This document shows positions 11,040 through 21,998 of a stretch of DNA of 64,000 bases, one piece after another (the stretch's first letter is position 1; the number at the start of each line of letters is the position of its first letter). The DNA is from Gerris lacustris (taxonomy: Eukaryota; Arthropoda; Insecta; Hemiptera; Gerridae): assembly GCA_951217055.1 (NCBI GenBank), contig OX578286.1, positions 7,852,033 through 7,916,032 on the forward strand, written 5' to 3'. A program made the translations under genes and the position numbers. The notes beneath the pieces are model-generated. The model saw only the letters and a program-made list of their open reading frames with translations. It was not told where the DNA came from and made no database searches.

Positions 11040-13722
11040 TATTTTTATTTATTTTATTTATTTATTATATTACACCGTTAAGCACAATATTGTAGCTCAT
11101 GGTTTCGTCCACAAACAAATTTGATTAAAAAAAATTACAAACAATAATCTTCTCCAATTGAGATAATGATAACAATTAACTTATAAGATAACAGCTGATA
11201 AAATAACAATTAACATCGTAAAAAAGTAACATAATAAATTAATTTAAATAAGTAAGCTCATAAAATAAAATTTAACGATTGACATTTACTAACAACAAAA
11301 GGATAAAAAAATATAACAAAATTTATTTAAAATTATCCAATGGAATAAGGTAAAAATCATCCACTTTATATAGAGGATGCATCATAAGAACTGTTTTTAT
11401 TTTTTTGCAAAATTGTGTTGATGGGAGCAGTTGTAGTTGTATAGGAAGATGGTTAAAAAGCTTGATTGCCATTACCTCCGGTCCTACATCCTTCTTCTTC
11501 AAACGCACTCTTGGAACAGCCACGTCGTGCTTCTGCCTTGTATTGTATGAGTGAATGTCTTCTTTCCTTTTATGTGCCTTCACATTATTATGCATATATT
11601 TTAATATTTCGAATACATAAAGGGCATAGATTGTTAAAATGTTCCATTTTTTAAAAATGGGTCTACATGATGCCAGAAACTTTGCTCCTTCTATTATTCG
11701 TAACGCTCTTTTTTGAAGTATAAGGAGTTCATTTGCTCTTGGTGACATTCCCCATATACGTATTCCATATCTAAGGTAACTTTCAAAGTTCGCATGGTAT
11801 ACAATTTTTAGTATATCCTGAGACACTATGGTCTTAAGCCTGATTAGCATGTATGTAATTTTTGAAAGTTTTTTTTCAATATAGTTAATATGTGGTTGCC
11901 AATTCAATCTGAAGTCTAGAGTAACTCCTAAAAGCTTAGCTGTTGTACTATCTAAAGGTAGACCTTGCTTTAATGTGAAACAAATAAACTTTGTTTTCCC
12001 TTCATTTATATGTAATCCATTACTGGTGAACCACTTCGTTATGCCATCATTTATTAATTGCCTATTAATGGAACATGTTTCCCTATTTCTAAGGGCTAAT
12101 GTCGTGTCATCAGCAAATTGGTATATTTGTGGAGCAGGTTTAATCCAATTTTTTATAACCGTCAAGTCATTTACAAAAATTAAGAATAATAGAGGGCCTA
12201 GGACTGAGCCTTGTGGCACTCCACACTTCACTATTTTCTCTGATGAGTATTGGCGACCAACTTTTACACATTGAGTCCTATTGGTTAAGTATGATTTGAA
12301 AAATGTTTGCATGACTCCTCTTATACCATAGTATTCTAATTTTTGTAGTAGGAGCTCATGGGGGACTAAATCAAATGCTTTTGACAGGTCATACATTATA
12401 GCGAGTACATCTTCTTGATTTTCCCAAGCATCATGTATATAATTTATCATTTCATTAATTAAATCAACTGTAGAGACACCTTCTCTATAACCAAACTGTT
12501 CCTTATTAATTAGGTTATATTTATTGAAAAAATTGACGATTCTTACTTTCAAAACTTTTTCCATAATTTTTCCTTCTACAGGTATCAGAGAAATGGGACG
12601 ATAATTCTCAGGTAGCATATTTGAACCCTTACCTTTAAAGATTGGTACAATGATGCTTCTTTTATACTCCTCGGGGAAACATCCATTTACAAAGCAGGCA
12701 TTGATTTTATTTGCCAAAGTGGGTGTTATTGCATCAACTTTGAGTTTTACAGAGTAATTGCTGTTACCATAAATATCCTTGCTTTCCGAGTTTTTCAGAC
12801 TACTGATTGCTTTCCTGACTTCATCTTCACTTACAGGTGCTAAGTAAAACGAATTTGGGTTTTTGATGCTCTTAGATTCAGTCAAATATTTTATTGCCTC
12901 AATGTTATTTATTGCACATTGGTAGTTATCGATAATGTTAGTAAAATAATTATTAGTTTCTTCTGCATTTAAAGGACAGATTTTTTCTGATTTAGCTGTT
13001 GCTTCTTTTATGATATTCCATGCTGATTTCATTTTGTTGTTGGAATTCTTAATTAGGCCGTCATTATGTAATATTTTGGCTTCTTTCAATTTGTTTCTGT
13101 AAATTTGTTTCAGTTCTCTAAATCTATTGATTTGGGTAAAACACGTAACCCCTTTTATGTCAGCACCAATTTCAATTAATCTTTTTCTTAGGGTAAAAAG
13201 TTCTTTATTAAACCAAGGTGTCTGAATCTGAGTGTTATGCTTATGTTGTTTCTTATAGTGAAATTTAGTCATAATATTTGCTTCAATAGTAAAGTGATCA
13301 GCTATCAGTGTATGATTCAGCTGAGCTTTTATCATTTCAGGAACATTGGTCAAAATATTATCTATACATGATTGAGATGATGGTCTAGTTATATTATTAA
13401 TCAAGTACATGTATCCATAGTTATTTAATAAAGATTTAAACTTTTTAGTTTTCGGATCCTCATCATTCAACACATCTATGTTTAGATCCCCTAGAACAAC
13501 ACAAGGTCTACTCTTAAATTTGATAAACATTTTTTCCAGTTTATCTAGGAAACTATCCACACATAAGCCAGGAGTTCTGTAACAGGACACAATCACCATA
13601 CCTCGCAATAGTATACCACATACTTCAAAAATGTCCATCTCACTGATGGAAGAAATGTATTTCATATTTTTGCATTCCACATGGTCTCTTACACAAATCA
13701 ATGTTCCACCGTAACCCTCAGG
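11040..13722 (-). mobile_element. 5'-truncated non-LTR retrotransposon (jockey/CR1 group)
   Basis: Minus-strand element with endonuclease/reverse transcriptase coding at 11323-13701, a 3' untranslated stretch of about 250 bp, and a 3' tail of AATAAATAAATAAAATAAAT type at 11040-11076. The 5' end is truncated inside the endonuclease domain near 13722-13745. No target duplication was identified. Confidence 0.8.
11323..13701 (-). CDS. LINE ORF2: endonuclease (partial) and reverse transcriptase
   Basis: An uninterrupted frame of 792 codons. Residues 1 to about 165 are the C-terminal part of an APE-type endonuclease, with the CVVLGDLNID strand, DNILTN, and the ADH motif in HTLIADHF. Residues about 290-620 are the reverse transcriptase: ENYRPISLIPVEGKIMEK, YDLSKAFDLV with the first catalytic Asp, GVPQGSVLGPLLFLIFVNDL, and FADDTTLAL (the active-site box, about residue 528). 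A C-terminal region containing YLRYGIRIWG follows. It would copy its RNA at nicked chromosomal targets. The endonuclease N-terminus, with its first catalytic residues, is missing, so this copy is dead on arrival. The frame continues in sense upstream of the ATG (…FCRPEGYGG), showing that the ATG at 13701 is internal to the original protein. The frame is otherwise intact, implying a fairly recent insertion. Confidence 0.85.
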   Translation of the reverse strand: MICVRDHVECKNMKYISSISEMDIFEVCGILLRGMVIVSCYRTPGLCVDSFLDKLEKMFIKFKSRPCVVLGDLNIDVLNDEDPKTKKFKSLLNNYGYMYLINNITRPSSQSCIDNILTNVPEMIKAQLNHTLIADHFTIEANIMTKFHYKKQHKHNTQIQTPWFNKELFTLRKRLIEIGADIKGVTCFTQINRFRELKQIYRNKLKEAKILHNDGLIKNSNNKMKSAWNIIKEATAKSEKICPLNAEETNNYFTNIIDNYQCAINNIEAIKYLTESKSIKNPNSFYLAPVSEDEVRKAISSLKNSESKDIYGNSNYSVKLKVDAITPTLANKINACFVNGCFPEEYKRSIIVPIFKGKGSNMLPENYRPISLIPVEGKIMEKVLKVRIVNFFNKYNLINKEQFGYREGVSTVDLINEMINYIHDAWENQEDVLAIMYDLSKAFDLVPHELLLQKLEYYGIRGVMQTFFKSYLTNRTQCVKVGRQYSSEKIVKCGVPQGSVLGPLLFLIFVNDLTVIKNWIKPAPQIYQFADDTTLALRNRETCSINRQLINDGITKWFTSNGLHINEGKTKFICFTLKQGLPLDSTTAKLLGVTLDFRLNWQPHINYIEKKLSKITYMLIRLKTIVSQDILKIVYHANFESYLRYGIRIWGMSPRANELLILQKRALRIIEGAKFLASCRPIFKKWNILTIYALYVFEILKYMHNNVKAHKRKEDIHSYNTRQKHDVAVPRVRLKKKDVGPEVMAIKLFNHLPIQLQLLPSTQFCKKIKTVLMMHPLYKVDDFYLIPLDNFK

Positions 13723-14244
13723 TCGGCAGAAATTAGCTTTCTGCCGACTTATTATTACTTCTGCCGATTTATTATTTATTAAAACGTTTAAAGAAACATA
13801 ATGAAGTTTAAAACTATTGAAGGAAACTATTTTTTAAATTAACCTGATAACACAATTTAGTGCATTGCTAGACGTTTTTCGTGTTTCGCCAAAAAAAAAA
13901 TTTCAAGTGGATATAGCTGCTTTTGGAATTCAGCTACTCAGATGGTTTGTGCGCCTCTCCATCCAACAGTATAAACTTAAGTAGCTACCTATTAATATCA
14001 TAATACTGGGTTAAAATCAAACAGGGACGACATATTTAATGTGTTTAATGCTTGCCGGGAGTCAGGAGTCAAACCTAGAATCTCCTGCATGACTAGGTTG
14101 CATATGATATCAATGAGACTACTAGCAATCCCTCTTTCTCTTTTTAAGAACCCCAAAATGGAGGAGTGACTCTTTGCTACACAAAAAGACATCCTTTTCA
14201 ACCACCACATAATAAGTTCAGTGTTAAAATAGTGGTGGAACATA
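13723..14244. other. LINE 5' junction and unclassified sequence
   Basis: 13723-13747 is an inverted repeat (TCGGCAGAAA, 5-base loop, TTTCTGCCGA) at the LINE truncation point, and another TTCTGCCGA follows. 14030-14110 (minus) has a B-box-like GGTTTGACTCC and a tRNA-like layout, possibly a decayed SINE. A frame at 13998-14489 runs through this into the foldback element and is not a credible gene. Confidence 0.35.
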
Positions 14245-14825
14245 TAGTCCAGGAGATAGCGTGCAAAAAATTGTCTGATTAACATCAAGCTAGAATTTTG
14301 TATACAAGTCAATCTTTTAGCGCCTTTTAAGAATATGTGGTCGGCTAAGTTCGTCTGCGGGACATAGCTTGGCAATAGGCGTTTAAAAAAAAAAAAACCG
14401 GTGGAGAGCGGCCATGTCTCACCAATTATGGTGGACAATGTGATTTTCATGATCCTGAGTACAGAATTAGTTAGTAGACCGAAAATCAAGTTGATGTTAG
14501 TTTGTCCCTTGACAGGTGACCACGTTGATGTTTAGTAATATTTTAATAACTAACCTATCAAGTATAAAAATAACATCGACTTGATTTTCGGTCTACGAAC
14601 TAATTCTGTACTCAGGATCATGAAAATCACATTGTCCACCATAATTGGTGAGATATGGCCTCTCTCCACCGGTTTTTTTTTTTTTAAACGCCTATTGCCA
14701 AGCTATGTCCCGCAGACGAACTTAGCCGACCACATATTCTTAAAAGGCGCTAAAAGATTGACTTGTATACAAAGTTCTAGCTTGATGTTAATCAGACAAT
14801 TTTTTGCACGCTATCTCCTGGACTA
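14245..14825. mobile_element. Foldback element family A, copy 2
   Basis: 581 bp with arms nearly identical in inverted orientation. Ends TAGTCCAGGAGATAGCGTGC and GCACGCTATCTCCTGGACTA. Flanked by ATA on both sides (14242-14244 and 14826-14828). Confidence 0.92.
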
Positions 14826-15355
14826 ATATTTTACACAAATGATTAAATTAACAATAATATTGCAATGTATGTCACTATCAAACAATACACTGATTTGAGT
14901 ATTCTTATATATTCCTATAGTGTTTTTAAATATTAAAAATTAAATTCTATTAAAAGGGAAGATCTCTTGAAGGCGGATTCATTATAAAAGCTACCTTAAT
15001 ATTATATAAATTTCTCGATGGTAACACAGTGATACCTCATATATTTAAATTTGGCAAATTATAAATATCATAGTCAAAATTTTGAGAAAATAAATACTAA
15101 TTTTTTCCATTTTATGGAAAAACATGGAATCATGGATATGTTTTTGGGCATTGACTCCACATACCGACATTTCAATGTTTTTCCATGAAGTGGAGAAAAC
15201 CAGTATACATTTGTCTAATTAATATAGTAGATGCATCTTAAGCTGTCAAATTATCAAACATTAATCCATTCTGATTATTATTTGGTCCGCTAGGAGCTCT
15301 GATATCATTTTATATAAAAATTTAGATCATCCTTGTACTTTTTTAATATCTTTAA
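14826..15355. other. AT-rich intergenic, no gene seen
   Basis: No coding or repeat signal that I can name. Confidence 0.4.
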
Positions 15356-16331
15356 CCCTTGAACGCTAACCTGGAGTCAAAATGACTCCCATTTTTTTTT
15401 TTTTAACTACGAATGCACGGTGTCTGTAAAACACAGAACTCCCACATCTTAGCTATGCTATCTCCCACCCTTGAATGACCCTTCTACACTTCTCTCAGTT
15501 CCACATTCAGATTCTAAAGAGGGAATATCGTTTGTTTTTCTGCAGTCACGGAGTCATTTTGACTCCTGTTTAGTCTTACACGTAAATTTTTTGTAGGTAA
15601 TTTTGACGCAGAATAGTATTAACAGCCTAATCAAATAAGTGTTATTGTTTATTTGGTCATTTCAAATCTTATAAATTAGGTATCGTATAACTTTTAATTG
15701 AATAATTATTACAAATTAAAGGTATAATATAATTGTAATTTATTCATTTATAAGTATAAATTGTTATATTTTTTTTTTGTCTTTATATGTCTAAATTATA
15801 TAAAGTTAATAGAATATGAATATAGTCAAATAATGGAGAAAAAATACAATGATCCAAAGGACATTTATCGCTTGATGAAGGAAATGACAGATTCCGATAC
15901 CGATTATGAAAAAGCGTATTCGACAATAATGGTGACGCATGTGATTTGAAAATAAAAAATGCCTTTTTTGATCCCATCAGCGATGATGAGGAAAATGATA
16001 AATTAATTGAAACAATTTACGAAATAGAAAAACAAAAGAAAAGGAAAGAAAAAAGCTACATAAAAAAAAGTAAATAAAACCACTAGGGTAGATAACAATA
16101 CCGGATATGTAATAGTAGTCCAGATTGAAAAACCGGAATTAAAAGGAAAAAATGTTTTTTTATGGCAAACAAAGCACCCAAGTGTCCCATCAACTAGCAC
16201 TAAAACGTGTTAAAAACATATTATACATATTAGGCCTTTATATTTAATAAAACTGGGTATAACAGATTAGGGAGTCAATATGACTCAAGGTTAGTCATAA
16301 GAGGTTAAAAAATATGGTTAGCGTTCTAGGG
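15356..16331 (+). mobile_element. piggyBac-like non-autonomous element, copy 1
   Basis: 976 bp. Ends CCCTTGAACGCTAACC and GGTTAGCGTTCTAGGG, with TTAA on the left (15352-15355) and a decayed TCAA on the right. Palindromic subterminal motifs GGAGTCAAAATGACTCC lie at 15373, 15550 and, degenerate, 16271. Inside (15831-16075, plus) is a broken acidic reading frame (MEKKYNDPKDIYRLMKEMTD..., then FDPISDDEE and a Lys/Arg-rich end). This resembles the N-terminal part of a piggyBac-type transposase but lacks the DDD core. It lies in opposite orientation to 23311-24293. Confidence 0.85.
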
Positions 16332-17163
16332 TCAAGTGGGATCTTGTGTTTTACTGTATATAATATTATCAAAATTAGGTAATCTAGGAAATAATGTTTT
16401 TATTAAAAAAAATCAAGAAAAAATATTCAAGGAAATGAAAGAAAATCACTTGGTTTTTTGTATCCTGAAAATTTGTTTAACAAATTTGAGGTGTTACTGT
16501 GTCATTATCGATATATTACAATGATAGAAAATCATTCAAGATTAAAGCTACTATTTACATAATTATAATTTACACTTTTAAATTTAAAAAAGAAAAAAAA
16601 AAATATTTTTTTTTAAAAAAACAATGTTAGTGAAATTTTACAGAAATTTATCGAGACAAATGTGTTCAAATTTACAGAGTTTATGAATAAAATATGAATA
16701 TTTTTTTTAAAAAATATTTAATATGTTAATTTTATTCTAAGCACAACAAGCTTTTCCCCTTATTTAATTTGATAAATATGAATTATTATATAATGTAAGT
16801 GACAAATTATATTGGCTTGCAAGCATTATCACCAAACTTTTCACTGAACTTTAAACATTGATCATTAAAACTTTAAACTTTATGTGTAAACTTTTCCCTG
16901 AACTTAACTTTAAACTGCCATTACTCAAAATTGTGTAAATTACACTTGTTTGCGCCCCTTGGTAGTTTTTAACACCTTGAAATAAAAGTGTGTACAAAAT
17001 AAAATTATATTTTCAATTCATGCCTGATTAAATTCTATATTATATACAGTTAAGCTATGTTTATTATATTTATTTATATTTTATGGGCATTTTACTTGCA
17101 AGCCTGAAAATAATAATAATAATTTACATTTTTTTCTTTTTTAATTTAATGTTTCAAACATAA
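16332..17163. other. AT-rich intergenic, no gene seen
   Basis: Homopolymer-rich AT sequence with no recognised element. Confidence 0.4.
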
Positions 17164-17635
17164 CAGTCAAGGGTATAGCGTGATAAAAGTTACTGTCTAA
17201 CATCAAGCTAGAATTTTGTGTATAGCTTATTTTCGTGCCCTTTAAGAATATGTGGTCGGCTAAGTTCATCTGCAAGACATAGCTTGGGAATAGGTTGTTA
17301 ATAAAAACAGACCAGTGGAGAGCAGCCATGTCTCATCCATTTTTTTTTTTTACAAACAATATGATTTTCATAATCCTGAGTACAAAATTAGTTAGTCAAC
17401 CAAAAATCAAGTTGATGTTAGATTGTCCTTGCTATGTGACCACTTTGGTTTGAAGAAATATTTGAATTACCTAATTTATCAAGTGACAAACTAAAATCAA
17501 CTTAATTTTTGGTCAAATTACTAATTTTGTTCACAGGATCATGAAAATTATATTGTCTGTAAAAAAAAAAGGTGGGACATGGCCGCTCTCCATCGTTCTA
17601 TTTTTTATTTTTAACAGCCTATGGCACAAATTATA

Positions 17636-19835
17636 CAGGGTGGTCCAAAAGTCTCCCCCCCCCCTCTTAACTTTTGAACGGTTTGAGATAAATTAATGAA
17701 ACTTGGGGGATCTCTACCATTCAAAGGGAAGTTTGTTTTCATGCAATCACCCACTAGGGACAACCACCCACTTTGCCCCCAGGCCACCCTACTTCAAAAT
17801 TTCATATTGGAGTGTATATTTTTGATAGCATATTTGGATTCTACAGTGAAAAATAATAAACTTTTACTTGAAACTTTTTTTTCTATTCCCAATATTTTGC
17901 CCCCAATAGGTGGGCAAAGATAGCAAAATTACCCTACCGATAATACGTTGTAAAATCTAAACGGTTAGAGATAAATTAATGAAACTTAGGGGATCCTTAC
18001 CATGTAAAGCAGGCATGGGCAACCTTTTCTCGTCTGGAGCCGGATTGTCATGGTTCCTCCGAGTCGCGGGCCGGATCAAAATATCTATTCAAAAATCCTG
18101 GGGGGGGGGGGGGGGGGGGGGGTCTTTGCACCAGATATTGAATAAGCATGAATGGTGAATATCAGAATTGGGTATAAGATATTTAATGTCATGAGAGTTT
18201 TAAAATGACCTGGTTTTTAAAGGAAACTCGAAATAAGAATAAGTATTTTTAAAAATAGTGGAAAATTCTCCTGTGAGATCCTTTGTGTTAACGTTCATTG
18301 CCATTGTTTTCGATGATTTTATGATTGGGATTTATTAAAATAAAACAAAGTTGGAATTTCGAGTAGCAAAGTATATGAATTAAAAAAATTGAATTAAAAA
18401 AAAGTGAGTCACATTATAGAAATACTATATAAATTTAAAGAAAAACACAAGTGATACATTGATACATTATCGTAATATTATTATAGATATATCTAATTTT
18501 TCTTAACCTAAAATGGTTCTCTATTGAAATGTTTTATGTATTTAATTCTCATTTGAAAAATTGTTGTGGATTTTTCTCGTTCCACCCAAGCATTTTGGTA
18601 GGCACCGTACCTACTACAAGTATTGTAGGTGACGTTTTGTTTTTGCATTCGAACTTGAATTTCTCCATGAAATCGATATGGAATCGCAATGTTGATTATA
18701 CCGTTCGAAAGGGTATTGAATGATGAAGTTTTTGTGAGATTTGACAGCCTCCAAGAGTTTTTTTTTTTAGGAAAATAGTGAGTGAGCATTTCAAGTATTC
18801 CAGAAGTTTAAATTTTTCTAATTTTTGAACTGTTATTTTGGTGTTTAGTTATTGGTTTCCAAAAATGAAAGTGCTCTAGTTTTATAGGGAATTTAACTCT
18901 AATTTCGAAAATGTGTTCATAAGTAAAAAAAGATCCAGTTGGAGTGGACTAAATTGTATTAGCAAAAAACGTGTTCTTCAAAAAATTCTAGAGATATTTT
19001 TTGTCTAGTTTTATTCTAAAACTCACTAGGCATTAAAAAAAAAAGAAACTACGATAAAGTCTTATGGTACGATAGAAACTCTGCACGTCCACGGGCCGGA
19101 TCAAAACATGCCAAGGGCCGGATCTGGCCCGCGGGCCGGGGGTTGCCCACATGTGATGTAAAGGGAAGTTTGTTTTCATGCAACCGTGCTGTAGGGGCAA
19201 CCTCCCATTTTGCCCCCAGACCACCTAACTTCAAAATTTTGTCCTGAATGTATATTTTTGATAGCAGATTTAGATTCTACTGCAAAAAATAAAAATATTT
19301 TACTTCAAACTTTTTTTCTACCTCTAATATTTTGCCCCCTATAGGGGGGCAAAGGTATAAAAATCGTAGATTTCAGCGCCTGGGGGCAAAATGGAGGTTG
19401 CCCCTAGTATGCGAGTGGATGTTTAAACACTTCCCTTTACATGGTTTAGATCCCCCAAGTTCCATGACTTTATTTTAAACCGTTTAGATTTTATAATGAT
19501 CTAAGTGTTATTTTTTTACTATTTCGGAAGGTTTATTTTGCTATCTTTGCCCCCCTGTAGGGGGCAAAATATTGGAGATAGAAAAAATAGTTTCAAGTAA
19601 AAGTTTATTATTTTTCACTGTAGAATCCAAATATGCTATCAAAAATATACGCTCCAATTTGAAATTTTGAAGTTGGGTGGCCTGGGGGCAAAGAGGGTGG
19701 TTGCCCCTAGTGGGTGATTGCATGAAAATAAACTTCCCTTTGCATGGTAGAGATCCCCCAAGTTTCATTAATTTATCTCAAACCGTTCAAAAGTTAAGAG
19801 GGGGGGGGGGGGGGGGAGACTTTTGGACCACCCTG
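17636..19835. mobile_element. Double-palindrome MITE with TA flanks (M family), copy 1
   Basis: Ends CAGGGTGGTCCAAAAGTCTCC and its inverse, with TA on both sides. Without its nested hAT it is about 1.05 kb. It consists of four related modules of about 260-300 bp in the order A, B, inverted B, inverted A. Each carries GGGAAGTTTGTTTTCATGCA and CCCCCAGRCCACC words. The end sequence and TA target suggest Tc1/mariner mobilisation. The 75-codon frame seen in each A module is not a gene. Confidence 0.85.
18010..19155. mobile_element. hAT element nested in M-family MITE
   Basis: 1146 bp. Ends CAGGCATGGGCAACC and GGTTGCCCACATGTG, and a perfect 8-bp duplication ATGTAAAG (18002-18009 and 19156-19163). 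The second M copy at 48700 lacks it and supplies the empty site. A run of 23 G starts at 18100. GGGCCGGATC motifs recur near both ends. A short minus-strand frame at 18508-18789 is not recognisable as transposase. Confidence 0.93.
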
Positions 19836-19841
19836 TATATA

Positions 19842-20234
19842 CAGTAGAACCTCGATAAGAAGTGTCTCAAGGGGATTAGGGAAAACAGGTGCTCTTTTTG
19901 TTGAGGGTCGTGTTATCAAGGTTATTTTGGCTATCAGTCGTGTTGTCGAGGTTGATGGGCAGGGTTTTCAAATCTAGACTTGTTCAAGGTCGACCCATTC
20001 CTGTATAGAGTCGCGTTATAGAGGTTGACATCTCAAAACGACTTGTTATAGAGGTTCTGAGTTACGTTATGAATTGGAAAAAATCCGTGTTATTGAGGTT
20101 GTTTGGATAATAATAGTCGCGTTATAGAGGCTAATTTAACATTATGTGTTATGGCAATCTCAAGGGGATTTGAAAATTGCACTTGTAATTGAGGTTGTCG
20201 TGTTATTGAGGGTTGTATAAGCGAGGTTCTACTG
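19842..20234. mobile_element. pogo-like palindromic MITE, copy 1
   Basis: 393 bp with inverted ends CAGTAGAACCTCG / CGAGGTTCTACTG and TA on both sides. The interior repeats GTTATAGAGGTT and GTGTTATCGAGG words. It matches 30260-30663 and 54016-54420. The ends resemble pogo/Tigger termini. Confidence 0.9.
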
Positions 20235-20525
20235 TATATCCTACACACAAAATTCTGCTTGATATTAGTCAGTCACAATTTTTGCACGCTATCTCCTGGA
20301 CTATAATTAATTCTTATAATTTAATAATATAATATCAATGTTAAAGCTTTATTAAAAACAAATAATTATTTATATTTAATATTATTTACATTATAAGCAA
20401 TCATTTTTATAAATACATTATTTTAAATTTAATTTTTTACAATAATTTGTGAATTCATAATGTGTAAAAAAAAAAAAAAAAAAAAAATCATAAATATCTT
20501 ACAATTTTGGTAGTATTCATACTTC

Positions 20526-20672
20526 GGAAAGATTAAATTTTAATTTAAATCAAATTATAATTATTATTAACTACGGGAAACAGACAGAGAAAAATACACT
20601 CCAGCGCCGGGATTTGAACCACGGGTCTCTATATTTCCAGTATAGCGCTCTACCAACTAAGCTAAGAAAAAA
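20526..20672 (-). repeat. tRNA-derived SINE (family 2)
   Basis: On the minus strand a tRNA-like head reads TTAGCTTAGTTGGTAGAGCG (A box), CTATACTGGAAATATAG (anticodon-like arm) and GTGGTTCAAATCCCGG (B box). It is followed by TGGAGTGTATTTTTCTCTGTCTGTTTCCCG and an AATAATAATTATAATTTGA tail. The intact cloverleaf is lost beyond these arms. A related inverted pair lies at 44478-44805. Confidence 0.75.
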
Positions 20673-21401
20673 ATTAATAATGTAAAAAATTGAAATGATT
20701 GAGAAGTAAATTTAGCAATAATCAAGATATAAACATGGAACATAACATACAATTAGACTTTTAAATTAAAATCAGTGGTCCTTTGGAGTTGGATATAATA
20801 ATATATATATTTTTTTTTTAACTAACGCTTTGAAAATATTAATAACTTCCATTGTTAACAGAAATACATAATCATATAAAAGTTTCAAAGCTGTGTAAAA
20901 ATGTATTTCAAAATTTTTACCTCACAAAAAATGTGAAGTTAAAAAGAAAGCACATAATATGAGGAAATATATTAAATATAAATGAGTTTATATGCGCCAA
21001 ATTATGACTTAAATTTATACTTTATCAAATTTATGAAAAAAAAAAAATAAAAATATTTTTTATTGAATTTATATAATGTACAATGTGTTTAGCGGTAATT
21101 TTGAAGAAAAAAACATAATATTTCCATTATTTTTAAACTAATGAATATTTTCAATTATATTTTATTTGTACAATATCAAAAAGGCAAGATTAGAAGACTA
21201 TATTAAATTAAGTTGGTGCTAGTTGATTGTGAGGAATAAGTTGAGCATTTCAGACAAAAAAAGAATGTGATTTCTTAAGAAATAAGTCAGTTGATATCGG
21301 TAATTGTATACTTATAAATTTATCATTTCATATTGTAAGTTTTCATGGCCCTGAAGATAATTATTTGAGATTAGTACTTTTTTTGGTACTTCTTTACATA
21401 A
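20673..21401. other. AT-rich intergenic; first half of a direct repeat
   Basis: No gene. 21290-21400 (around TTTTCATGGCCCTGAAGAT...GGTACTTCTTTA) is repeated at 22115-22230, on the other side of the element 21402-21998. Confidence 0.5.
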
Positions 21402-21998
21402 CCCTGGAATGCTAATGGTAAATGGATGGCTGGTATTACTAAACTTTTGTCAATTCGACTGACAAATGCAGAAAACATTTTTTTGGGGGTTAAAACTACA
21501 CTTTTATAAAGAGAGAACTATTAAGAACTTTATTAAATTTTTGAAATGAGATATACAAACATTTGATGAAAAATCAGTTAGTACGAACATCAGAATAATC
21601 TGAAATTAAGTGAACATTAATGCACCAGGCCACATGCCCCAGGCCACAAGCCCTAGGCCCTATGCTAAATGCTCCAGGCCCCAAGTTACCGGCTACTGGT
21701 CTCTGGCCCTAGGCCAATTACCCTAGGCCCATTGCCCCAGACTATAGGCTCATTCAACGACCAATTAATTACCTATGTTTATTACTTAACATTAGTAGAA
21801 TTGGCGAAGTAGCTTTGACGGGAATTTACCAGACAACGAGTGTATGCTCAAAAGGACTTCTATTGCTACACTGACTTGGTGTTACCAACCAGTTCAAGCA
21901 CTGCAGAAGGATGGGGTACCCAACATCATGACATACGAGCGTGGAAGGTTAAGAGTCCAACTGAGCTTGTCGATTTGACTACCATTAGCATTCCAGGG
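21402..21998. mobile_element. CCCTGGAATGCTAATGG element, copy 2
   Basis: 597 bp with inverted ends CCCTGGAATGCTAATGG / CCATTAGCATTCCAGGG and the same internal CCCTAGGCCC array (21630-21760) as copy 1 at 8980-9578. Flanks are ATAA and TTTA. No intact frame. Confidence 0.75.

Larger units (their letters stand above)
17164..20303. mobile_element. Foldback family A, copy 3, split by nested insertions
   Basis: The left part (17164-17635) and right end (20235-20303) are arms of a family A foldback with a decayed left end CAGTCAAGGG. The flank is TAA on both sides (17161-17163 and 20304-20306). A mariner-type MITE (17636-19835) and a pogo-like MITE (19842-20234) are inserted in the right arm, and about 90 bp of that arm is lost at the insertion site. 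Confidence 0.85.

Noticed and set aside
13998..14489. 163-codon frame beginning MIFGLLTNSVLRIMKITLST
   Set aside because: Most of it is the arm of a foldback element, and the same peptide recurs in every family A copy. There is no domain or codon bias.
17696..17923. 75-codon frame recurring at 19541, 48761 and 49781
   Set aside because: It lies in the terminal modules of the M-family MITE. The recurrence reflects the repeat, and there is no support for translation.
20595..20665. A second tRNA gene
   Set aside because: A and B boxes are present, but the acceptor stem does not pair and a SINE body follows. Related fragments occur elsewhere in the window.
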